Shown here: positions 59,211-64,000 of the stretch, piece by piece
Layout: each line of letters opens with the position of its first letter
Numbering within the stretch: the first letter of the stretch is position 1
Assembly (NCBI RefSeq): GCF_007970185.1
Contig: NZ_CP042431.1
Coordinates: 1,674,001-1,738,000, forward strand
Source: Pseudobacter ginsenosidimutans
GTDB lineage: Bacteria > Bacteroidota > Bacteroidia > Chitinophagales > Chitinophagaceae
DNA: 64,000 nucleotides
Direction of reading: 5' to 3'
Made by a program: the position numbers and the translations under genes
Notes under the pieces: generated by a model
The model's input: only the letters and a program-made list of their open reading frames with translations
Database searches by the model: none
What the model was told of the DNA's origin: nothing

Positions 59211-62200
59211 ATGAAAAAATTACAACTAACTGCCTGGGCCAGCCGACTGCTTTTGGCTTGCAGCCTCCTCTGCTGCATTTCAGCCCTGGCCCAGTCCAAC
59301 GGTTCAAACCCCTCAGAGATCTCCGGCACTGTGAGCAGCACTGTGTCCGGACAAAAGATCGCAGGGGCCACCGTAATGCTGGTGAATAACAACAGCGTAG
59401 CAACCACTACCAACAACAACGGAGAATTCACATTGAAACTTCCCGCCATTTCCGGCGCCATCGAATTACTGATCACGCATGTGGGATATGAAAGAAAACA
59501 GGTGCGGCTGCAGGCAGGTCAAACTACTATCGCTATCCAGCTCAACGATGCGCGGGCATTGGACGAAGTAGTAGTAACCGCACTTGGTATCAAAAAAGAA
59601 AAGAAAGCCCTGGCCTATGCTGTTACTGAAGTAAAGGGCGAAGAATTTACGCAGGCGCGCGAGATCAATATCGCAAATGCACTTACAGGAAAGATCGCCG
59701 GAGTGAATGCGAGCAGCCTCGCCAGTGGTCCCGGCGGATCCAGTCGCGTGATCATCCGCGGCAACGGTTCTCTTAACGGCGACAATCAACCGCTTTACGT
59801 GGTGAACGGAATGCCGATCGACAATACCACCAACTCCATGCCCGCCAGTGGCAACGGCTCCGTTGGTCTGAACAACGACCGCGGCGATGGTATCGCAGGC
59901 ATCAACCCTGATGATATCGAAGCCATCACTGTCCTCAAAGGTGGTACTGCCGCTGCTCTCTACGGAAGCCGCGCTTCCAACGGCGTGATCATCATCACCA
60001 CCAAAAAAGGCGTGAAACAAAGAGGTATCGGAGTGGAGTACAATTCCACGCTCACCGTGGAAAGACCAGCCATCGTGCCGGACTGGCAATATGAATACGG
60101 CTCCGGTCAATATGCCGCCAAACCTATTGATCAGGCCCAGGCCATCGCTTACGGACGTCTTTCCTACGGCGCTAAAATGGACGGATCCGAAGTGGTGCAG
60201 TTCGATGGAGTGAAAAGACCTTACTCTCCGCAGAAAGATAATATCAAAAATTTCTACAGAACCGGCACTACCTTCACCAATACTGTCTCCTTTCTTGGTG
60301 GTTCTGATAGCTTCACCTGGCGTGCGTCCCTCTCTGATTTGAACAATCATGGCATTGTGCCCAATAATAAACTGAACAAGAAGATCGCTTCACTCTCTGT
60401 TGGTGCCAATCTCAGCAAGAGAATTTCTATCGAAGGATATGCGCAATACAATATCGAGAAATCGGAGAACCGTGCCGGTGTAGCCGATGCGGCCGGTAAC
60501 CCTAACTGGGGAACCTACATGATCGCGAATACGGTAGACATCAGGAACCTCGATCCCGGCTACGACGCCAACGGAAAAGAAGTGCCCTGGAACGCAGTAG
60601 GCTTCGCTTCCAACCCCTACTTCGTGGTGAACAAATTCAAGAACAACGATGATCGCAACCGTTTCATCGGCAACCTCAGCATCCGCTATAATATCCTGAA
60701 CAATCTTTTCGTGAAAGGAAGGGTAAGCCACGATTACTCCAATTTCAAATACACAGGCATTGTACCTACCGGTAACCTTTACTTTGCCGATGGTTATTAT
60801 CAGAACTATCTTTCGGGTATCACAGAAACCAATGCCGAGCTCACTGTCAACTACAATACGAAGATCATCGATGATCTTACCGTAAACGTAATGGCTGGTG
60901 GTAACCAACGCAGATCAGTAACCGATAATACCAACCTCGACGGTACGGGCTACTCTGTTCCCGGCTTCTATGATGTAAGCAATGTGGTGAGCCTCACCAC
61001 CAGCAAAGCTCTGGGAAGACTGCGCACCAATTCGGTTTTCGGTTCTGTGGATTTCTCGTACAAGAACCTTCTTTTCCTGACTGCTTCCGGACGGAACGAC
61101 TGGTTCTCTACACTGGCCCCACAGAACAACAATATCTTCTACCCTTCTGTAGGCGCAAGCTTCATCCTTTCTGAAGCATTCCAGTTGCCGGTTTGGGTGA
61201 ACTTTGCAAAGATCAGAAGCTCCCTGGCGCAGGTGGGTGGCGCTACGCCGATCCCATACGCGCTCAATCTTACATACAGCCTGGTGCCTGGAGGCGGGCA
61301 CGACAAGCGCCCGCTCCAGATGATCACCAATTTCAACGGCGCCAATTCAGGTCAGCTGATGGTGCCCAACCAGAACCTGAAACCCCTCACCTCCACTACT
61401 TTTGAAGTAGGTCTGGAAGCCAGGTTCCTCAATGGCCGTCTCTCTACAGACATTGCCGTGTACGATCGCAGGACCACCAATGATATCGTTCGGGCTTCCA
61501 TTTCACCATCTACCGGTTTCAACCATGCGCTTTTCAATGTGGGCGAAATGAGCAATAAAGGCCTGGAAGTTTTGGTCTCCGGCTTTCCTGTGAAGAACAA
61601 GAACTTCAACTGGGAAGTGAGTTACAATATCGCGTACAACAAGAACAAAGTGATCAGGATCACGGATGAGCTCAGCACCATTGAAGCGGATATCAGCGTG
61701 AACAGGTACGCCTTCATTCACCACCCCGAAGGAAAACCATACAGCACCATCATGGCTACTACCGGATTGAAAGATGCCAAAGGCAACCAGGTGTATGCAG
61801 CTGATGGCCGTGAAATAGCAAGCCCAACACTGGTAGATATGGGCACAGGCGTTGCGCCGCTCACAACAGGCATCACCAATACTTTCAACTATAAGCGCCT
61901 TTCGCTGAGCTTCCTTATCGACGGACGTTTCGGTGGTAAAGTGTATTCTGCTACCAATCTCTACGGCACACGTATGGGATTGCACAAAATGACGCTCCCC
62001 GGAAGAGATGGAAAGCTCACCGTGAATGGTGTTGACAATGGCGGCAACCCTTTCTCCAAAACATTTACCCCCGACCAGATGTGGAGCTATTACAACAACT
62101 GGCAGGTGCTTTCTGAAAAATTCGTGTACAGTTCCGATTTCGTGAAACTGCGCCAGGTGATCATCAGCTACAGTATTCCTGTAGAGAAGATTTCATTCTT

Positions 62201-62375
62201 GAAAATGCAATCACTCACCCTTTCACTGGTGGGAAGGAACCTGGCGATCCTCCACAAGGAAGCTGATAATATCGACCCCGAATCCACTTTCAGCAACTCC
62301 AATGCCCAGGGCTTCGAAATGTTCGGTGTGCCCCGCACCAGGAGCTTTGGGGTGAACCTGATGGTTAAGTTCTAA
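59211..62375 (+). CDS. SusC/RagA-family TonB-linked outer-membrane receptor
   Basis: A 1054-residue protein with signal peptide (ASRLLLACSLLCCISALA, cut before QSNGS). A carboxypeptidase-regulatory-like domain (~37-115) is followed by the SusC-type linker DARALDEVVVTALGIKKEKKALAYAV. The plug has QPLYVVNGMPIDN, GINPDDIEAITVLKGGTAAALYGSRASNGVIIITTKKG, which is the SusC/RagA signature. The barrel runs to the end (VPRTRSFGVNLMVKF). SusC/SusD pairs form a lidded pore that imports glycans or oligopeptides with TonB energy. SusD follows after 23 nt. The sugar-type regulator divergent from it suggests a carbohydrate ligand, by context. Confidence 0.96.
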   Translation: MKKLQLTAWASRLLLACSLLCCISALAQSNGSNPSEISGTVSSTVSGQKIAGATVMLVNNNSVATTTNNNGEFTLKLPAISGAIELLITHVGYERKQVRLQAGQTTIAIQLNDARALDEVVVTALGIKKEKKALAYAVTEVKGEEFTQAREINIANALTGKIAGVNASSLASGPGGSSRVIIRGNGSLNGDNQPLYVVNGMPIDNTTNSMPASGNGSVGLNNDRGDGIAGINPDDIEAITVLKGGTAAALYGSRASNGVIIITTKKGVKQRGIGVEYNSTLTVERPAIVPDWQYEYGSGQYAAKPIDQAQAIAYGRLSYGAKMDGSEVVQFDGVKRPYSPQKDNIKNFYRTGTTFTNTVSFLGGSDSFTWRASLSDLNNHGIVPNNKLNKKIASLSVGANLSKRISIEGYAQYNIEKSENRAGVADAAGNPNWGTYMIANTVDIRNLDPGYDANGKEVPWNAVGFASNPYFVVNKFKNNDDRNRFIGNLSIRYNILNNLFVKGRVSHDYSNFKYTGIVPTGNLYFADGYYQNYLSGITETNAELTVNYNTKIIDDLTVNVMAGGNQRRSVTDNTNLDGTGYSVPGFYDVSNVVSLTTSKALGRLRTNSVFGSVDFSYKNLLFLTASGRNDWFSTLAPQNNNIFYPSVGASFILSEAFQLPVWVNFAKIRSSLAQVGGATPIPYALNLTYSLVPGGGHDKRPLQMITNFNGANSGQLMVPNQNLKPLTSTTFEVGLEARFLNGRLSTDIAVYDRRTTNDIVRASISPSTGFNHALFNVGEMSNKGLEVLVSGFPVKNKNFNWEVSYNIAYNKNKVIRITDELSTIEADISVNRYAFIHHPEGKPYSTIMATTGLKDAKGNQVYAADGREIASPTLVDMGTGVAPLTTGITNTFNYKRLSLSFLIDGRFGGKVYSATNLYGTRMGLHKMTLPGRDGKLTVNGVDNGGNPFSKTFTPDQMWSYYNNWQVLSEKFVYSSDFVKLRQVIISYSIPVEKISFLKMQSLTLSLVGRNLAILHKEADNIDPESTFSNSNAQGFEMFGVPRTRSFGVNLMVKF

Positions 62376-62398
62376 TTCACGATTCAAAAATTAACAAC

Positions 62399-63949
62399 AT
62401 GCCACGTTTCAAATTATATCATAGCATACTCGCACTGGGCCTTTTGGGTGGACTGAGCGCCTGCGACAAAGACTTCGAAGAGGTGAATACCAACCCCAAT
62501 GCCTCCACGAATGCCAATCCTGACCTGCTGTTTTCGCAAGCCATCCTTAAAGGGAACTATGTGCTGGACAGGACCTATTTCTATACCTCCTACCTGGGAG
62601 CAGGAATGTATGTGCAGCATTTCGCGAATTACAAAGATGCTTCCCTCGCCGGAATGGGCGATAAATATGGTATCAATGATCTCTACCAGGGATTCTATTT
62701 CACTTATCTCTATCCCAATGTGCTGGAAAACCTGCGACAATGCATGGAAGGGGCAGAGAAAGCCGGACATATGAACAAAGTAGCTACAGCCCGCATCTGG
62801 CGCGTACTCCACTTCCAGCGGCTCACAGACCTTTACGGAGATGTGCCTTATAAAAATGCCCTGAAAGGATATCCTGAAAATGAGTTCCTGCCCACCTATG
62901 ACCCGCAATCCGAGATCTACGACGGATTGCTCACTGAGCTTGACCAGGCTATAAGTGCCTTACAGGCAGGAGCACCTACTTTCGGTGCGGCAGACTTCAT
63001 TTACCAGGGCGATGTGGCCAAATGGAAAAAATTCGGTTACTCGCTGATGTTACGTCTCGCTATGCGGATGACTAAAATAGACGAGAACAAAGCAAGGACA
63101 TGGGCACAGAAAGCAATTGCAGGCGGAGTGATCGAGCAGGCTGCGGATAATGCGGCGGTTAAATATTTCAATACCGGGCAGGTGTACAATTTCAACCCGG
63201 TTGCCTATGAGATCGGCGCGCAGGATTACAAGGCCGATGCCTACGGCGATGCCAATGTGGAAGGTGGAAAGTTCAGCAAGGCCTTCATCGATTTCCTGAG
63301 GGATAATAATGATCCCCGCCTCCCCGTGATGGCTGTTACTTACAATGGAACAACACCAGACACAACATCGTCCATTGCCAAAGGTCTGCCCAGCGGCACA
63401 TTGAACAAGCCCAATAATTTCAAAACCTTTTCAGAGCCCAACCCCGCTACCATCCTTCGTTATGATGCACCCCTGCTGGTGCTCACCAATGCAGAGATGA
63501 GCTTCCTGCTAAGTGAAGCAGCCCTGCGCGGATGGACCAACGCCAATACTGCTTCGGCATACTTCAAAAACGGAATCGAGAACAATATGCGCAACTGGGC
63601 CAGGTTCGGCGCGGCAGGCGTGATTGCAGAACAACGCATCACGGATTATACAACTGCACATCCGCTGAATACAGGCGGCAGCTTCAATGATCAGATGAAC
63701 CAGATACATTCTCAATTCTGGGTAGCTTTGTTACTGGATGAACTGGAATGTTTCGCCAACTGGCGCCGGACAGGCTATCCCGTGCTTACCCCCACCAATG
63801 CACCGGGTAACCAGACAGGCGGTGTGATTCCCCGCAGGTTCCCTTACCTGCAAACAGAGCGAAGCAATAACAAAACGGCCTATGAAGCGGCCCTCGCACG
63901 TCAGGGAGCAGACAATTTATTAACAAGAGTTTGGTGGGATAAACAATAA
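62399..63949 (+). CDS. SusD/RagB-like outer-membrane lipoprotein (SusD-like_2)
   Basis: A 516-residue lipoprotein; signal sequence with lipobox LSAC (C22). The mature part starts DKDFEEVNTNPNASTNANP, typical of the SusD-like_2 group. TPR-like helices follow (LHFQRLTDLYGDVPYKNALKGY, then EIYDGLLTELDQAISAL). The C-terminal part is CRWRRTGYP-like here (ECFANWRRTGYPVLTPTN). SusD proteins cap the SusC pore and bind substrate. The stop (TAA) overlaps the next ATG by one base. The ligand class cannot be read from sequence. Confidence 0.95.
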   Translation: MPRFKLYHSILALGLLGGLSACDKDFEEVNTNPNASTNANPDLLFSQAILKGNYVLDRTYFYTSYLGAGMYVQHFANYKDASLAGMGDKYGINDLYQGFYFTYLYPNVLENLRQCMEGAEKAGHMNKVATARIWRVLHFQRLTDLYGDVPYKNALKGYPENEFLPTYDPQSEIYDGLLTELDQAISALQAGAPTFGAADFIYQGDVAKWKKFGYSLMLRLAMRMTKIDENKARTWAQKAIAGGVIEQAADNAAVKYFNTGQVYNFNPVAYEIGAQDYKADAYGDANVEGGKFSKAFIDFLRDNNDPRLPVMAVTYNGTTPDTTSSIAKGLPSGTLNKPNNFKTFSEPNPATILRYDAPLLVLTNAEMSFLLSEAALRGWTNANTASAYFKNGIENNMRNWARFGAAGVIAEQRITDYTTAHPLNTGGSFNDQMNQIHSQFWVALLLDELECFANWRRTGYPVLTPTNAPGNQTGGVIPRRFPYLQTERSNNKTAYEAALARQGADNLLTRVWWDKQ

Positions 63950-64000
63950 TGAAAAAGCTATTCGTACTTCCGTTCCTGATGGTCTCGGTTTTCCAGGTTT
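63949..64000 (+). CDS. Start of the third gene of the SusC/SusD operon (3' end outside window)
   Basis: The ATG at 63949 shares one base with the SusD-type stop codon (TAATG), so translation is coupled. The 17 visible residues, MKKLFVLPFLMVSVFQV, are the start of a Sec signal peptide. It probably encodes a secreted enzyme or binding protein of the same uptake locus, but no domain is visible. Confidence 0.7.
   Translation, partial: MKKLFVLPFLMVSVFQV

Noticed and set aside
1-64000. tRNA, rRNA, IS elements, prophage or integrase genes
   Set aside because: I looked for tRNA-like cloverleaf ends, transposase motifs (DDE, HUH) and integrase genes in the gaps and frames and found none. Short or degenerate examples could be missed by eye.

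Overview
The window is a piece of a Bacteroidota chromosome, most likely a member of the Chitinophagaceae. The evidence is a SusC/SusD pair, several outer-membrane beta-barrel receptors with carboxypeptidase-like N-terminal domains, type IX secretion (T9SS) C-terminal sorting domains, families largely confined to this phylum (IPExxxVDY, DUF2723, DUF3127), and promoters of the TTTG / TAnnTTTG type. I saw no tRNA, rRNA, CRISPR array, insertion sequence or prophage. Family names come from recognising motifs by eye; no database search was run.

Layout. 1-3.5 kb: the 3' end of a T9SS-secreted protein, a lone exbD and a 2-oxoglutarate/Fe(II) oxygenase. 3.6-6.1 kb: an envelope cluster with a Tyr/Asn-rich secreted protein, an LpoB-like lipoprotein and a COG3014-like lipoprotein. 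6.4-9.3 kb: a PadR/PspC stress-type operon led by a small membrane peptide, with a perfect palindrome at its promoter. 9.5-16.1 kb: a TraB/TIKI-like protein, gcvT, a SRPBCC protein, comB, a MscS channel and rho. 17.0-20.3 kb (minus strand): lipoprotein, pterin dehydratase, IPExxxVDY protein and M28 peptidase. 20.5-24.3 kb: a SWIM/SNF2 helicase. 24.4-33 kb: two paralogous outer-membrane beta-barrel proteins flanking an AlbA/COG2865 regulator gene cut by an in-frame stop, a 53-residue minus-strand ORF and a small secreted protein.

33.2-39.5 kb is an operon with a T9SS protein, a 1724-residue protein built of degenerate 15-residue repeats, and a small basic secreted protein. 39.5-42.4 kb is a TPP-riboswitch operon of unusual content: a SAM methyltransferase, a HypE-like AIR-synthase-family protein, a divergent ThiE-like protein and a Trm112-like zinc protein. 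42.4-46 kb holds a lipid kinase, surE, an unrecognised helical protein and a probable small RNA gene with its own promoter and terminator. 46-53 kb holds a DUF2723 membrane protein, a cyclophilin lipoprotein, a nucleoid-associated protein, an EamA exporter with an Lrp-type regulator, and a DUF3127 protein. 53.3-64 kb holds a TonB-dependent-type receptor, an ABC exporter, a Cys-rich protein, and a DeoR-family regulator divergent from a SusC/SusD operon that runs off the window.

The most unusual signal is a family of about 150-nt intergenic elements in three copies (2299-2455, 16171-16325, 16836-16983). The central 79-83 nt are conserved between copies. The flanking arms differ from copy to copy, yet in each copy they are self-complementary over 23-29 bp. 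That is compensatory covariation, and it suggests a structured RNA or cruciform-forming mobile element. Two copies also carry a second conserved block about 60-65 nt beyond one arm.
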